From contig DATNAQ010000093.1 of assembly GCA_035607415.1 (NCBI GenBank), forward strand, positions 31,295-95,294: a stretch of DNA of 64,000 bases, in the 5' to 3' direction. Positions 34,357 to 45,125 of this stretch are shown here, one piece after another; the first letter of the stretch is position 1; every line of letters starts with the position of its first letter. The notes beneath the pieces were generated by a model. It was not told the origin of the DNA. It searched no databases and saw only the letters and a program-made list of their open reading frames with translations. Position numbers and translations under genes: made by a program. Source of the DNA: JAQBQH01 sp035607415 (GTDB lineage: Bacteria > Myxococcota_A > Polyangia > Palsa-1104).

Positions 34357-35720
34357 CGCGGTGCCGCCGGCTCCGTGAAGCTCACCTCGCACGCCTGCCC
34401 CGCCTCGACCTGCACCTCGTGCTCGCCGAGCGGCGGCGAGCCGACCGCGCGCAACGACAACAGGTGGCGCCCCGGCGGCAGCCTGAGCTCGATGGCGCCC
34501 TCCTGCGTGCGCGCGCCGGTGTCGTGCCCGTCGGACATCACCGCCAGCCCCGCCACGTGCGACGCCACGTGACAGCGCACGCCGTGACGATAGAGCGCGG
34601 CACCGGTGACGATGCTGCCGAGGATGAGCCCGACCACCACCGCCATCGACATCAGCTCCATGGTCGGCTTGCGCGCCGCGTGCGTGGAGGCCTGGTGCGA
34701 CGCGACCACGCGATGCTCGGTGGTCGGATTCGTCGGCGACGCCGGCGTGAAGCCGTCGAAGGTCTCGGTCCCCGTCGGCGCGGGCGCCACCTCGGGATCG
34801 ATGCGCCAGTGCTCGAACGTGAGCGCGTCCTTCTCGGTCGCCTCGACGAGGCCACTGCCGTCGACGTGGGCCACGATCACCGTGATGTTGTCGGGGCCGC
34901 CGGCGCCGTTGGCCATCTCGATGAGGATGCGCGCCGCCTCGGCCGGCTCGTCGATGGAGCCCACCACCGCCGAGATCTCCTCGTCGCTCACGACGCCGAC
35001 GAGGCCGTCGGAGCACATCATGAGACGATCGCCCTTCTTCAGCTCGACCTTCGAGAGCTGCACCTCGACCTCTTCCTGCACGCCGAGCGCCTGCAGGATC
35101 ACGTTCGAGTGCTCGAAGAACTTCGCCTGCTCGACGGTGATCTGCCCCGTCTCGAGCAGCTGGTTGACGAGCGACTGATCGCGCGTCACCTGCGTGAACG
35201 CGCCCTGGCGCCACACGTACGCGCGCGAATCGCCCACCTGCGCGATGAGCGCGTGGCCGCCCCACAGGTGCACCGCCGTCATGGTGGTGCCCATGCCCGA
35301 GCGCGCCAGGTTCTCGCGCGCCTCCTTGAAGATCTGGGCGTTGGCGTCGCGCGCCGCGCCGCGCAGCTTGCGCGCCAGATGCTGGCGCTCGTCGTCGACG
35401 ACGCCTTCGGGCGCGTCGATCATGTGCGCGTCGAGCATCGTCGTCGCCAGCGCCTCGATGGCCATGCCCGAGGCGACCTCGCCGGCCGCGGCGCCGCCCA
35501 TGCCGTCGCACACCACGAGCAGCGTGCCGCGCGTCCCCAGCGTGTGCTGCGCCAGCTTCTCCTGCTCGCGCGCGCCGTCGTCGAGCCGCACCACGACGAA
35601 GCTGTCTTCGTTGTGCTCGCGGATGAGCCCAACGTCGGTGCGCCCGCACAGGCGCACCTCGACAGCGCCCGCGGCGCTCTCCGTCGACTGCGGCAGCGGC
35701 CCAGATTCTTCGCTCACCAC
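34353..35720 (-). CDS. PP2C-type Ser/Thr phosphatase with membrane anchor and PEGA-like tail
   Basis: A 455-residue phosphatase. Catalytic domain about 20-275 with the metal motifs Arg-Glu-His-Asn-Glu-Asp-Ser, Cys-Asp-Gly-Met-Gly-Gly, Gly-Asp-Ser-Arg, Cys-Ser-Asp-Gly-Leu and Gly-Gly-Pro-Asp-Asn-Ile-Thr. A membrane helix follows (about 353-375) and then a small beta domain (about 385-455, Leu-Arg-Leu-Pro-Pro-Gly-Arg-His-Leu) like the PEGA domain, expected outside. The start is GTG with AGGAGA upstream. It should reverse the kinase encoded two genes later and dephosphorylate the FHA partners. Confidence 0.94.
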   Translation of the reverse strand: MVSEESGPLPQSTESAAGAVEVRLCGRTDVGLIREHNEDSFVVVRLDDGAREQEKLAQHTLGTRGTLLVVCDGMGGAAAGEVASGMAIEALATTMLDAHMIDAPEGVVDDERQHLARKLRGAARDANAQIFKEARENLARSGMGTTMTAVHLWGGHALIAQVGDSRAYVWRQGAFTQVTRDQSLVNQLLETGQITVEQAKFFEHSNVILQALGVQEEVEVQLSKVELKKGDRLMMCSDGLVGVVSDEEISAVVGSIDEPAEAARILIEMANGAGGPDNITVIVAHVDGSGLVEATEKDALTFEHWRIDPEVAPAPTGTETFDGFTPASPTNPTTEHRVVASHQASTHAARKPTMELMSMAVVVGLILGSIVTGAALYRHGVRCHVASHVAGLAVMSDGHDTGARTQEGAIELRLPPGRHLLSLRAVGSPPLGEHEVQVEAGQACEVSFTEPAAPR

Positions 35721-35739
35721 GCGGTCTCCTGGCCTGTCC

Positions 35740-37200
35740 TCAGGGCTCGTACCGCAACAGTTGATCGCCGAGACGAAGCAGATCGCCCGGCTTGAGCTCG
35801 CGATCGGCGCGAACGCGCACGAACGTCCCGTTCGACGAGCCCAGGTCCTCGAGCCGCGCCTTGGTCCCCACGCGCTTGACCGCGGCGTGGCGGCGCGACA
35901 TGAACTCGTCGTCGGGGAAGGTGACGTCGCCCTCCTCGCGCCCCAGCACCAGCTCGGGCCGCGTCAGGTGCCACACGTCGCGCGCGGTGCCGGCGATGGT
36001 CAATTGACGCAAGCGCCCCCACGCCTCGCGCGGCGCCGAGCCGAAGATGCGCACGCCGTGCTCCATCAGCGACGGCAGCTCGCGCTCCTCCGGCCCGAGC
36101 GGCTCGTAGCGCAGCAGCTCTTTTCCGACGAGGAACGAATCGCCCGGCGCCAGATCGCAGCTCTGGACGCGCACGAACACGCCGTTGACGCCGTCGAGCG
36201 GGCGCAGCATCACCTTGCCGCTCTGCACCACCAGGCGCGCGTGCCGCGCCGCCAGATACGGATCGTCCGCGAAGTGGAGCGAGCCCTCCGAGCGCCCGAT
36301 GTCGAAGGTCTCGGCCGCGATCTCGATGGTCCGCCCGTCGGAGCCGTCGCGATTGACGGCGACGAGCGTGCCGTGCGTCGTCTGCAGCTTGGGCGCCGCC
36401 GGCATGTCCGGCTGCGTCGTCGACGGCAGCGCCGCCGCGCGCGCGCCCGTGTTGCGCACTTGTTCGAGCATCTCCAGGCTCGCCGCGTTCGGCGCCATCG
36501 TCTGCGCGAAGGCGTCGTTCGGCGCGTGGCCGTTGCCGCCGCTGCCGATCACGCCCGCGGCCACCGGCTGGGCCACGCGCGGCTGCGCCGGCGCCGGCGC
36601 CGACGAGATCGGCTGCGACCGCGGCATCCCCGCCGGCGGCGTCGGCGTGACGCCCGGCGTCTGCGACGGTGACATCGCCGCCATCGTCGACGCCACGCCC
36701 ATCGTGTTCACGCCCATCGGCTGCGCTTGCGACGCCGGCGGCACGTTCGCCGGGCTCCCGCCCGGGGCCGTCACCGGCTGCGCCGGCGCATTGCGCACCG
36801 ACGGTGGCGCCGCGCCCGGCGCCGACGGTGACAAGCGCTGCCCGCAGTGCTGGCAGAACGCGAAGCCGACGGGCGTGCCTTTTCCGCACGCCGGGCAGAT
36901 CGCCTTGGCCGCCCCCTGCTGCGGCGCCGGCTGCGGCGCGGGCGCCGCCACCGGCTCGGCCGTCGCGGCGACCGTCGACGCCATGCCAATCGGCGCCTGC
37001 GCCGGCTTGGCCATGAGCGAAGTCCCGCACATCTTGCAGAAGTTCATGCCGGGTGGGTTCACGGTTCCGCAAGCGCTACACGTCGTTCCGCCGGCCGCCG
37101 CCGCCTTCGGCGCCGGGGCCGCTTCCAAGCGATGGCCGCAATCCTGGCAGAATAGCGACCCTTCGCGGTTGACCTTCCCACAATGCGAGCAACGTGGCAT
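35740..37200 (-). CDS. Triple zinc ribbon, double FHA adaptor protein
   Basis: A 486-residue soluble protein with no enzyme domain. Three zinc ribbons (about 4-22, 41-60 and 101-120, each Cys-x-x-Cys twice), a long Pro/Ala/Gln linker, and two C-terminal FHA domains. FHA1 (about 270-370) reads Phe-Asp-Ile-Gly-Arg-Ser and Ala-Ala-Arg-His-Ala; FHA2 (about 385-486) reads Leu-Val-Leu-Gly-Arg-Glu, Ser-Arg-Arg-His-Ala and Gly-Ser-Ser-Asn-Gly-Thr. It is likely a scaffold that reads phosphothreonine on kinase substrates. ATG 37200 puts the first Cys right after the start. First gene of the four-gene operon; PP2C begins 19 bases later. Confidence 0.88.
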   Translation of the reverse strand: MPRCSHCGKVNREGSLFCQDCGHRLEAAPAPKAAAAGGTTCSACGTVNPPGMNFCKMCGTSLMAKPAQAPIGMASTVAATAEPVAAPAPQPAPQQGAAKAICPACGKGTPVGFAFCQHCGQRLSPSAPGAAPPSVRNAPAQPVTAPGGSPANVPPASQAQPMGVNTMGVASTMAAMSPSQTPGVTPTPPAGMPRSQPISSAPAPAQPRVAQPVAAGVIGSGGNGHAPNDAFAQTMAPNAASLEMLEQVRNTGARAAALPSTTQPDMPAAPKLQTTHGTLVAVNRDGSDGRTIEIAAETFDIGRSEGSLHFADDPYLAARHARLVVQSGKVMLRPLDGVNGVFVRVQSCDLAPGDSFLVGKELLRYEPLGPEERELPSLMEHGVRIFGSAPREAWGRLRQLTIAGTARDVWHLTRPELVLGREEGDVTFPDDEFMSRRHAAVKRVGTKARLEDLGSSNGTFVRVRADRELKPGDLLRLGDQLLRYEP

Positions 37201-37300
37201 CGCGCCGGTGACCTCGCGAGTCAAAGAAGATTCGAGTTTACGGCCCCTTTACGACTGCCCCTGGCCTGAGCTAAACAACGGAGCCGCTTCTTCCCAGATC

Positions 37301-38596
37301 ATGAGCATACCAAGCCCAAGATTCTCCATCAAGCCGACGGCCATCCTATTAATGATGGGTGTTGGCGCTTGGTTGGGTTGCGCGCCGGCGATCGTCCAGG
37401 CGCCCTTCCCAGCACGCCCCGATACGGTCATGCCCGGAGATCTCCTCGGCGAGTTCGACGGCCGCGTGGTCGACGCGCAGAGCGGCAAGCCGATCCCCGG
37501 CGCCATCGTCCAGGCATCGTGGGCCTTCGAGATGGGCCGCGGCCTGACCGCGCCCGCCGGCGGCGCCGTCACCACCGTCGCCACCGACAACGATGGGCGT
37601 TACGTCGTCGATCGTCTCTCGGACACGCCGTCGGGACGCGCGCGCATCATCGGCGTCACGCTCGTCATCTACGCGCGCGGCTACGTCGCCTACCGATCCG
37701 ATCGCATCTTCGACAACGCCCTCGGCGGCGCCCGCGCGCGCACCGACTTCGCGCAGCACAACAACGACGTCAAGCTCGACCGCTGGACGAGCGCGCTGTC
37801 GCACGTCAAGCACCTGCGCTTCGTCGGCGGCTCGGGCGCGCTCAAGCGCGCCGTCGGCAACGAGGTCGTCGAAGCGAGCCTCGAGCTGACGAGCGGCCCG
37901 CCCAAGGCGGGCGAAGCGGCCGCGGGCGAGCCGCACGCGCCGCCGCTCGACGCCGGCGTGCTGCTCTCTCTCGACGAATTGCGCGCCGTCACCGGCTACG
38001 CCGGCGAGCTGACGATCGACAAGCTCGGCGATCTGCCGACGACGGCGAGCTACGACAGCCGCCACTTCAAGGCGGTCGGCAAGCCCGAGACCTTCGACGC
38101 CGCGCTGCGCGTCTGGAAGACCACGCCCGAGGCCGCCGATGCGCGCTACGCCAAGATGCTCGCCGACGTGCCGCACGCCGAGCGCAAGGACGAGATCGCC
38201 GATCACTCGTTGCGCGGCTACGACGGCCGCATCATCGCCGTCGCGGCGCTCGACCACGCGCACGGCGTGGTCATCGAGCTCACCTGCGGCCTCGACCAGT
38301 GCCGCGACGCCGATCAGGCGGCGGGGATTCTGAAGCGCGTGATGGCGCGCGCCGATCGCCTCGGCAAACCGGTGCCGACGGAGCTGCCGCCCGCGGCGAC
38401 GCCGGAGACGACGACGGCGCCGAAGAAGCCCGAAGAGCAGAAGACCGCAGAGCCGCAGAAGCCCACGGAGCCGCAGAAGCCGACGGAGCCGCCCAAGCCC
38501 ACGGAGCCGACCAAGCCCACGGAGCCGACCAAGCCCGAAGAGCCGGCGCCCGACGAAAATCAGTTCAAGCTCAAGCCGCCGGAGCTCCACCGATGA
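37301..38596 (+). CDS. Lipoprotein with carboxypeptidase-regulatory-like domain and Lys-Pro-Thr-Glu-Pro tail
   Basis: A 431-residue lipoprotein (lipobox Trp-Leu-Gly-Cys at about residue 27). Residues about 48-150 hold a carboxypeptidase regulatory-like domain (Asp-Gly-Arg-Val-Val-Asp-Ala...Pro-Ile-Pro-Gly-Ala). The middle part is unique. The end (about 380-420) is a Pro/Lys/Glu/Thr repeat, likely to span peptidoglycan or remain unfolded. ATG 37301 begins the signal peptide; the longer open frame upstream belongs to the shadow of the divergent zinc ribbon gene. Its stop overlaps the next ATG as ATGA. Role unknown. Confidence 0.85.
   Translation: MSIPSPRFSIKPTAILLMMGVGAWLGCAPAIVQAPFPARPDTVMPGDLLGEFDGRVVDAQSGKPIPGAIVQASWAFEMGRGLTAPAGGAVTTVATDNDGRYVVDRLSDTPSGRARIIGVTLVIYARGYVAYRSDRIFDNALGGARARTDFAQHNNDVKLDRWTSALSHVKHLRFVGGSGALKRAVGNEVVEASLELTSGPPKAGEAAAGEPHAPPLDAGVLLSLDELRAVTGYAGELTIDKLGDLPTTASYDSRHFKAVGKPETFDAALRVWKTTPEAADARYAKMLADVPHAERKDEIADHSLRGYDGRIIAVAALDHAHGVVIELTCGLDQCRDADQAAGILKRVMARADRLGKPVPTELPPAATPETTTAPKKPEEQKTAEPQKPTEPQKPTEPPKPTEPTKPTEPTKPEEPAPDENQFKLKPPELHR
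38440..38545 (+). repeat. Coding minisatellite for Lys-Pro-Thr-Glu-Pro units
   Basis: Near-perfect 15-base units of the type AAGCCCACGGAGCCG repeat about seven times, in frame, at the end of the lipoprotein gene. Slippage could vary the tail length between strains. Confidence 0.8.
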
Positions 38597-39933
38597 AGCG
38601 CGCGCTCCCATTTCTGATCCTGTTGGCGGCGATCCCGGCGCACGCCTATCACGCCTCGACGCACGCGGGCCTGACCGAGCGCGCCGCCTTCGCCTCGTCG
38701 CTGCACAAGCGGCTCATGGCGCACTTCGATCGCGCGCTCGGCCTCTACGAGTCGCTCGCGCTCGACGGCAGCGCGCGCGATCCGGCGCGCCGCGAGCTGT
38801 TGCGCCGCGTGGCGCAGCTCGACCCCGAGAGCGGCTACGCGCCCGATCGCGGGCGCCTGAGCGCGCTCGGCTGGCTCGTCGCCGGCGCCGCCATCGAAGG
38901 CGTGCCCGCGGCGCGCACGCGCAACCACTTCTTCGATCCCACGCGCAACCGCGGCCTCGACCAGGTCGACGGCGAGGCGCTGCGCACGCGCCTCGGCGCC
39001 GCCGCCTCGGGCGTCGGCAGCATGCGCGGCGTCTTCACCGGCACCGCCTTCGACGGCTCGGGCATGGCGTCGACCGCGTGGCTGCGCTCGCCCGACAACG
39101 AGTGGGGCCTGGCGCGCTTCCACGCCGAGCTCGAGCGCTCGGTCGCCGCGCCGACGCCCGCCGAGCGTGACGGTGCCCTCGCGCGCGCTCTCGTGGCCGC
39201 CGGCAGCATCTTGCACCTCGTCGAGGACGCCGGCGATCCCACGTTCGTGCGCGACGATTATCGCGTCGCCCTCGAAGCCGACGCCGGCCCCTACGAGCGC
39301 TTCGTCCACGTCGAGTACGGCCGCCTCGGCGTGCCCGACCTCGGCGGCGCGCCCGTCGTCAAGCCGCGCCTCGACGCGCTCTTCCACGACGGCGACGGCT
39401 CGGGCCTCGCCGATCGCACGCAGTCGCGCTTCTTCACGCCGGGCACGCTGCCCGACTCGGGCCGCTACACGCGCCCGCAGACGGCGCCGGGCGCGGGGCG
39501 CAGCGGCTATGCCGCCGGCGCCGTGCCGCACCTCGTGCGCTGGATGAATACGCCCAACGGCGTCGTCTGGGCCCTCGACGAGCGCTGCTTCGCCGACTAC
39601 GCGCGCGCCCTCCTGCCCGAGACGGCGCGCTACGCCGCCGGCGCCCTCGAGCTGTTGTTCCGCGGCTCGCTCGCCGTCGCCAACACCAACGGCGTCACGA
39701 CCGTGAGCGTGCACGACGTGCCGCTCGGCGCCGGCACCGTCAGCGTCTACGCCGACGTCGGCGAGGGGCCGCGCCGCCTCGTGCGCACGCGTCAAATCGG
39801 TGGCGCCGCCGACGGCGACCCGCTCGTCTCGGTCACGCTCCCCGCCGCCGCGCACCACGTCGGCGCCGTCTTCCGCGGCGTCGATGCCGCCGGCCAGCCG
39901 CTCGTCGTCGTGCAAGAGCAGTCGCTCAAGTAG
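38593..39933 (+). CDS. Secreted phospholipase C/P1 nuclease-like protein
   Basis: A 446-residue exported protein. Signal peptide residues 1-18 (Ala-His-Ala), then Tyr-His-Ala-Ser-Thr-His at the mature N-terminus. The region has spaced His/Asp/Glu residues, including Leu-His-Leu-Val-Glu-Asp-Ala-Gly-Asp-Pro, the helix seen in zinc-dependent phospholipase C and S1-P1 nucleases (His-x-x-x-Asp type). Those enzymes bind three zinc ions and act outside the cell on phospholipids or nucleic acid. Similarity is by motif and layout only. Translationally coupled to the lipoprotein before it. Confidence 0.7.
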   Translation: MKRALPFLILLAAIPAHAYHASTHAGLTERAAFASSLHKRLMAHFDRALGLYESLALDGSARDPARRELLRRVAQLDPESGYAPDRGRLSALGWLVAGAAIEGVPAARTRNHFFDPTRNRGLDQVDGEALRTRLGAAASGVGSMRGVFTGTAFDGSGMASTAWLRSPDNEWGLARFHAELERSVAAPTPAERDGALARALVAAGSILHLVEDAGDPTFVRDDYRVALEADAGPYERFVHVEYGRLGVPDLGGAPVVKPRLDALFHDGDGSGLADRTQSRFFTPGTLPDSGRYTRPQTAPGAGRSGYAAGAVPHLVRWMNTPNGVVWALDERCFADYARALLPETARYAAGALELLFRGSLAVANTNGVTTVSVHDVPLGAGTVSVYADVGEGPRRLVRTRQIGGAADGDPLVSVTLPAAAHHVGAVFRGVDAAGQPLVVVQEQSLK

Positions 39934-39954
39934 CGCGTCGCTGAATCGTCGCGC

Positions 39955-40893
39955 CTAGATCGTCTTCAGCTTCGCCCGCACGCGCGCCTCGCGCACGATC
40001 GGCTCGGCCTCGGCCGGCGACACCGCCGCCGCCAGCGTGGCGCGATTGAGCGCGCCGTCGCGATCGCCGTCGGCGAGCCGCTCCTTGGCCTCGGCGATCC
40101 ATCGTCCCACCGCGCCCGCGTCGGCCGCCCGCGCCACCTCGGCCTGCGCCGCGCGCGTCGTGGCATCGGCCGCCTCGCCCGCCGCCCGCGCCGCCTCCGC
40201 CGCGCGCTCGGCCCTGACCGCGGGCGCGCCCTCCGCCGTCGCCGCCGCCGCGCGCGCGAAGCTCGCCGCCGCCGCCGCCAATCGCCCCGACCGTCGCTGC
40301 AGCGCGCCGAACAGCGCCCACGCCGCCGCCGCGTTCTCGTCGAGCGCCACCGCCCGCGCCAGCGCCGCCTCCGCCGCCGCGTCGTCGCCGTCGTCGAACG
40401 CGCGCTCGGCCGCCTCGAGGTGCCACGCCGCCGCGTCGGGATCGGCCTTGAGCGCCGCGCGCGTCTGCTTCTCGCGCACCTTGGGCGCCACGTCGTCCTC
40501 GTCGAACACGTCCTTGAACTCGCCGTCGCGCTCGACGAGCAGCCCCTCGCGCGCCATCACCGCGGCCAGGAACTTCTCCAGCGTCGAGCCGACCACGATC
40601 GCGCCCTCCTCGTCGCGCGAGCGCACGCGCCCGTCGCCGCCGAGCTCGAGCGCGCCCTCGGGCCACTCGCCGATGCGCACCCCGCCGCCGTCGAGCCACG
40701 CCGCCTCGCCGATCGGCGCGATCACGATGGTGTCGGCGAACAGCCGCGCGCCGTTCCACGAGCGATAGAAATCGCCGAGCCCCGGCGGCAGCGTCCGCGC
40801 TTGGAGCTGCGCCTCGCCCGCCGGCTCGCCGACGTCGTGCACCCCGTCGTCGTACTTGCCGAGCTCGACGCGAAACCTGTCGAAGAACGCCAT
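39955..40893 (-). CDS. SMI1/KNR4-like protein with TPR repeats
   Basis: A 312-residue soluble acidic protein. Residues about 1-130 resemble the SMI1/KNR4 (SUKH-like) fold: Leu-Pro-Pro-Gly-Leu-Gly-Asp-Phe-Tyr-Arg-Ser-Trp-Asn-Gly-Ala near 35-49 is its hallmark, with Ile-Val-Val-Gly-Ser-Thr later. Residues about 150-305 are Ala/Glu-rich helices with TPR-like spacing. SUKH proteins are often immunity or binding proteins; no toxin is seen beside it. It begins inside the stop of the FHA-TPR gene (TGATG) and ends that operon. Confidence 0.7.
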   Translation of the reverse strand: MAFFDRFRVELGKYDDGVHDVGEPAGEAQLQARTLPPGLGDFYRSWNGARLFADTIVIAPIGEAAWLDGGGVRIGEWPEGALELGGDGRVRSRDEEGAIVVGSTLEKFLAAVMAREGLLVERDGEFKDVFDEDDVAPKVREKQTRAALKADPDAAAWHLEAAERAFDDGDDAAAEAALARAVALDENAAAAWALFGALQRRSGRLAAAAASFARAAAATAEGAPAVRAERAAEAARAAGEAADATTRAAQAEVARAADAGAVGRWIAEAKERLADGDRDGALNRATLAAAVSPAEAEPIVREARVRAKLKTI

Positions 40894-42206
40894 CAGGGCG
40901 CCGCGCGGCAGCGCACGTACGAGCGATCGTGAATCCGCTTCTCCGCGTCGCGCAGCGTGCGCGTCGTCGCGCCGTCGGGCTTGCCGTCGGGTGGCGCCAC
41001 CTCCCACGCGCGGCACAACGCCCACGCGCAGTCGGCCCACGCCTTCTGCATGCACTGCGAGCTGCCGAACGACACCAGCGCCGTGGTCAGCTTCTCCTTC
41101 ACGCGCGCGTGCGCCGGCGTCCCCTCGGTCGTATCGTCGAGCAGCCGCATCGCCTCGTCGAGCGCCTTCTTGTCGCCGATGCCGATCTTCACGATCGCCG
41201 CCGACGCCAGCTTCTCGTCCTCGGGCGCGCGCACCGCCAGGTTGCGCAGCCGCCGCGCTTCCGGATTGGCCGGATCGAGCTCGAGCGCCTGATCGAGCTC
41301 GCCCTTGGCCTCGAGATACTTGCGATCGGCGAGCAGCGTCTTGCCCTGCCGCAGATGCGCGTCCGCCTGCCGCGAGATGCGCGCGATCGCGTCCTTGCCC
41401 GGCGCCTGGATCGGCGTCGGCTTGCGCACCAGGAACACGATCATCAGGATCAGCATGATCAGCGTCAGCGCCGCGCCGCCCGCGATCATGAGGAACTGCG
41501 AGCGCGGCACGTCGGCCGTGACCGCGCTCGTGCCGTGCAGCGTGTCGCCCTCGACGCGGAACGAGAGCTCGCCGAAGCGCACCGTGTCGCCCGGATGCGC
41601 CGAGCCGCGCCCCACCTTGCGCTGATTGATGAAGGTGCCGTTCGACGAGTTGAGGTCCTCGACCTCCAGCTCCGCCGGCCCGCGCCGATAGACCTTGGCG
41701 TGCTTGCGCGACAGCGACGGATCGTCGAGCACCACGTCGTTGTCGACGGCGCGCCCGACCGCGAACTCGGCGGCGCCGAGCTCGAACACGCGCCCGTCGT
41801 AGGGCCCGCCCTCGGCCACCAGGCGCATCGGCGGCCCCGCCGACGGCATCGTGCCCGGCACCGGCGTCATCCGCGGCACGCCCGGCTGCGGGATCATCGA
41901 CTCGGCCGCGCCGCCCACCGCATCGAGCTGCAGGTGGAACTCGGCGACGTCGATGCGCGTGGTCGCGTTCACGTAGGTCGGCTGCGTGATGCGCACGCCG
42001 TCGACGATGACGCCGTTGGCCGAGCCCTCGTCGACGATGCAGGGCTGCCCGCCCTCGAGGTACACGCGCGCATGGCGCCGCGACACCGACGCCGACGGCA
42101 ACACCAGCTGCCGATCGGCGTCACGTCCGATGGTCAGCTCGCCAGCCACGAGCTCGAAGCGGCCGACTTCACGGCCGTCGCGATCGAGCGCGCTAATCCG
42201 CCACAT
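40893..42206 (-). CDS. Double FHA membrane protein with TPR domain
   Basis: A 437-residue protein. FHA1 at about 10-95 (Leu-Thr-Ile-Gly-Arg-Asp, Ser-Arg-Arg-His-Ala, Gly-Ser-Ala-Asn-Gly-Val), FHA2 at about 130-215 (Phe-Ala-Val-Gly-Arg-Ala, Ser-Arg-Lys-His-Ala, Ser-Ser-Asn-Gly-Thr), a membrane helix at about 243-263 and TPR-like helices at 280-350 followed by a Cys-containing end. The FHA domains face the cytosol and the TPR part probably the periplasm. FHA1 lacks the usual Thr after Asn-Gly. It lies 32 bases after the ATPase gene. Confidence 0.87.
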   Translation of the reverse strand: MWRISALDRDGREVGRFELVAGELTIGRDADRQLVLPSASVSRRHARVYLEGGQPCIVDEGSANGVIVDGVRITQPTYVNATTRIDVAEFHLQLDAVGGAAESMIPQPGVPRMTPVPGTMPSAGPPMRLVAEGGPYDGRVFELGAAEFAVGRAVDNDVVLDDPSLSRKHAKVYRRGPAELEVEDLNSSNGTFINQRKVGRGSAHPGDTVRFGELSFRVEGDTLHGTSAVTADVPRSQFLMIAGGAALTLIMLILMIVFLVRKPTPIQAPGKDAIARISRQADAHLRQGKTLLADRKYLEAKGELDQALELDPANPEARRLRNLAVRAPEDEKLASAAIVKIGIGDKKALDEAMRLLDDTTEGTPAHARVKEKLTTALVSFGSSQCMQKAWADCAWALCRAWEVAPPDGKPDGATTRTLRDAEKRIHDRSYVRCRAAP

Positions 42207-42238
42207 GCTTCAGCCCACCGCCTGCCGCGGCATCCTCA

Positions 42239-44284
<2,046 letters not shown>

Positions 44285-44375
44285 TCGGTCGTCGGCTCCT
44301 TCAGGGGAATAGCGAATGAACCCGCGTAACTGTACGAAGAAAGGCCCGATTGAGTCAAGTAATACTACTGATGCT

Positions 44376-44498
44376 TCACCTGCCGAGAAATTGCGCGATG
44401 TCGTCGCCGAACACGGTCCACACGGCGACCACCGCCAGCGCCAGCAGCGCGAGCCGAACGATCCAATCGATTGCGCTTGTCCCGGAGTCGCCTTCCAT
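44376..44498 (-). CDS. Candidate Flp-like one-helix membrane peptide
   Basis: A 40-residue open frame starting Met-Glu-Gly-Asp-Ser-Gly-Thr-Ser-Ala-Ile-Asp-Trp-Ile-Val and continuing into one hydrophobic helix (about 14-30). Gly-Thr-Ser-Ala-Ile-Asp-Trp recalls the Gly-x-Thr-Ala-x-Glu-Tyr cleavage region of Flp pilins. It lies 91 bases before the CpaF-type ATPase on the same strand. There is no clear ribosome site and the frame extends upstream, so the start and even the gene are uncertain. Confidence 0.4.
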   Translation of the reverse strand: MEGDSGTSAIDWIVRLALLALAVVAVWTVFGDDIAQFLGR

Positions 44499-44515
44499 GC
44501 CGAGCGCGCGCACGG

Positions 44516-44521
44516 TACCAT
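44516..44521 (+). promoter_or_regulatory. -10-like box eight bases before a start
   Basis: TACCAT followed by eight bases and the ATG at 44530. No ribosome site. Weaker member of the short-spacing set. Confidence 0.35.
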
Positions 44522-44529
44522 GCCCGCCC

Positions 44530-45123
44530 ATGCGTAGACTAATCCTCGCCCTCGCGCTCCTCACCGCGTCGCCCGCGTTTGCCGCCACCAGGTTCTACGT
44601 GGTCGTGCGCGGCGTCGAGGACGCCAACGGCGTCAAGTCGGGCATCAAGGACGAAGCGCTCAGCGCGTTCAAAGCCGAGCTCGCCAAGCGCCCCGAGCTC
44701 ACCACCGTCGCTCCGGCCGGCCTGCCTTCGGCCGACGATCCCGAGGCGCTCCACGACGCGCTCGTCAAGCGCGGCATCAAGGCGCTCGAGCTCACCCTGC
44801 GCATCATGTCGGTGACGCAAGAGGTGAAGCCGCCCGCCGAGGGCAAGCAGTACCGCCAGCTCGTGCGCGGCATCAAGCTCTCGGTCTTCGGCGACAGCAT
44901 CCCCGACAAGGTGCTCTCGCTCGGCGGCGACGGCGAGTCGATGGTGGCCTCCGAAGTCGGCGCCAACGCCAACCTAGACAAGGAGGGCAAGCCGCTGCTC
45001 GTCGACGCCTGCAAGGAGGCGGTCAAGCAAGCGGTCGACATGACGGTGGCGAAGCTGCAGATGGGCGACAAGAAGCAGAAGCTGCCGGCGAAGAAGAAGG
45101 CGAAGACGAAGACGAAGACCTAG
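44530..45123 (+). CDS. Secreted protein with Lys-rich tail
   Basis: A 197-residue exported protein: signal peptide 1-18 (Ala-Phe-Ala-Ala), an alpha/beta body with Phe-Tyr-Val-Val-Val-Arg-Gly-Val and Leu-Glu-Leu-Thr-Leu-Arg-Ile, and a very basic end made of Lys, Ala and Thr (about 178-197). No Cys. The layout suggests a small envelope protein whose tail binds an anionic surface. No family recognised. It diverges from the ATPase operon and meets the VWA lipoprotein head-on with two bases between stops. Confidence 0.7.
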   Translation: MRRLILALALLTASPAFAATRFYVVVRGVEDANGVKSGIKDEALSAFKAELAKRPELTTVAPAGLPSADDPEALHDALVKRGIKALELTLRIMSVTQEVKPPAEGKQYRQLVRGIKLSVFGDSIPDKVLSLGGDGESMVASEVGANANLDKEGKPLLVDACKEAVKQAVDMTVAKLQMGDKKQKLPAKKKAKTKTKT

Positions 45124-45125
45124 CG

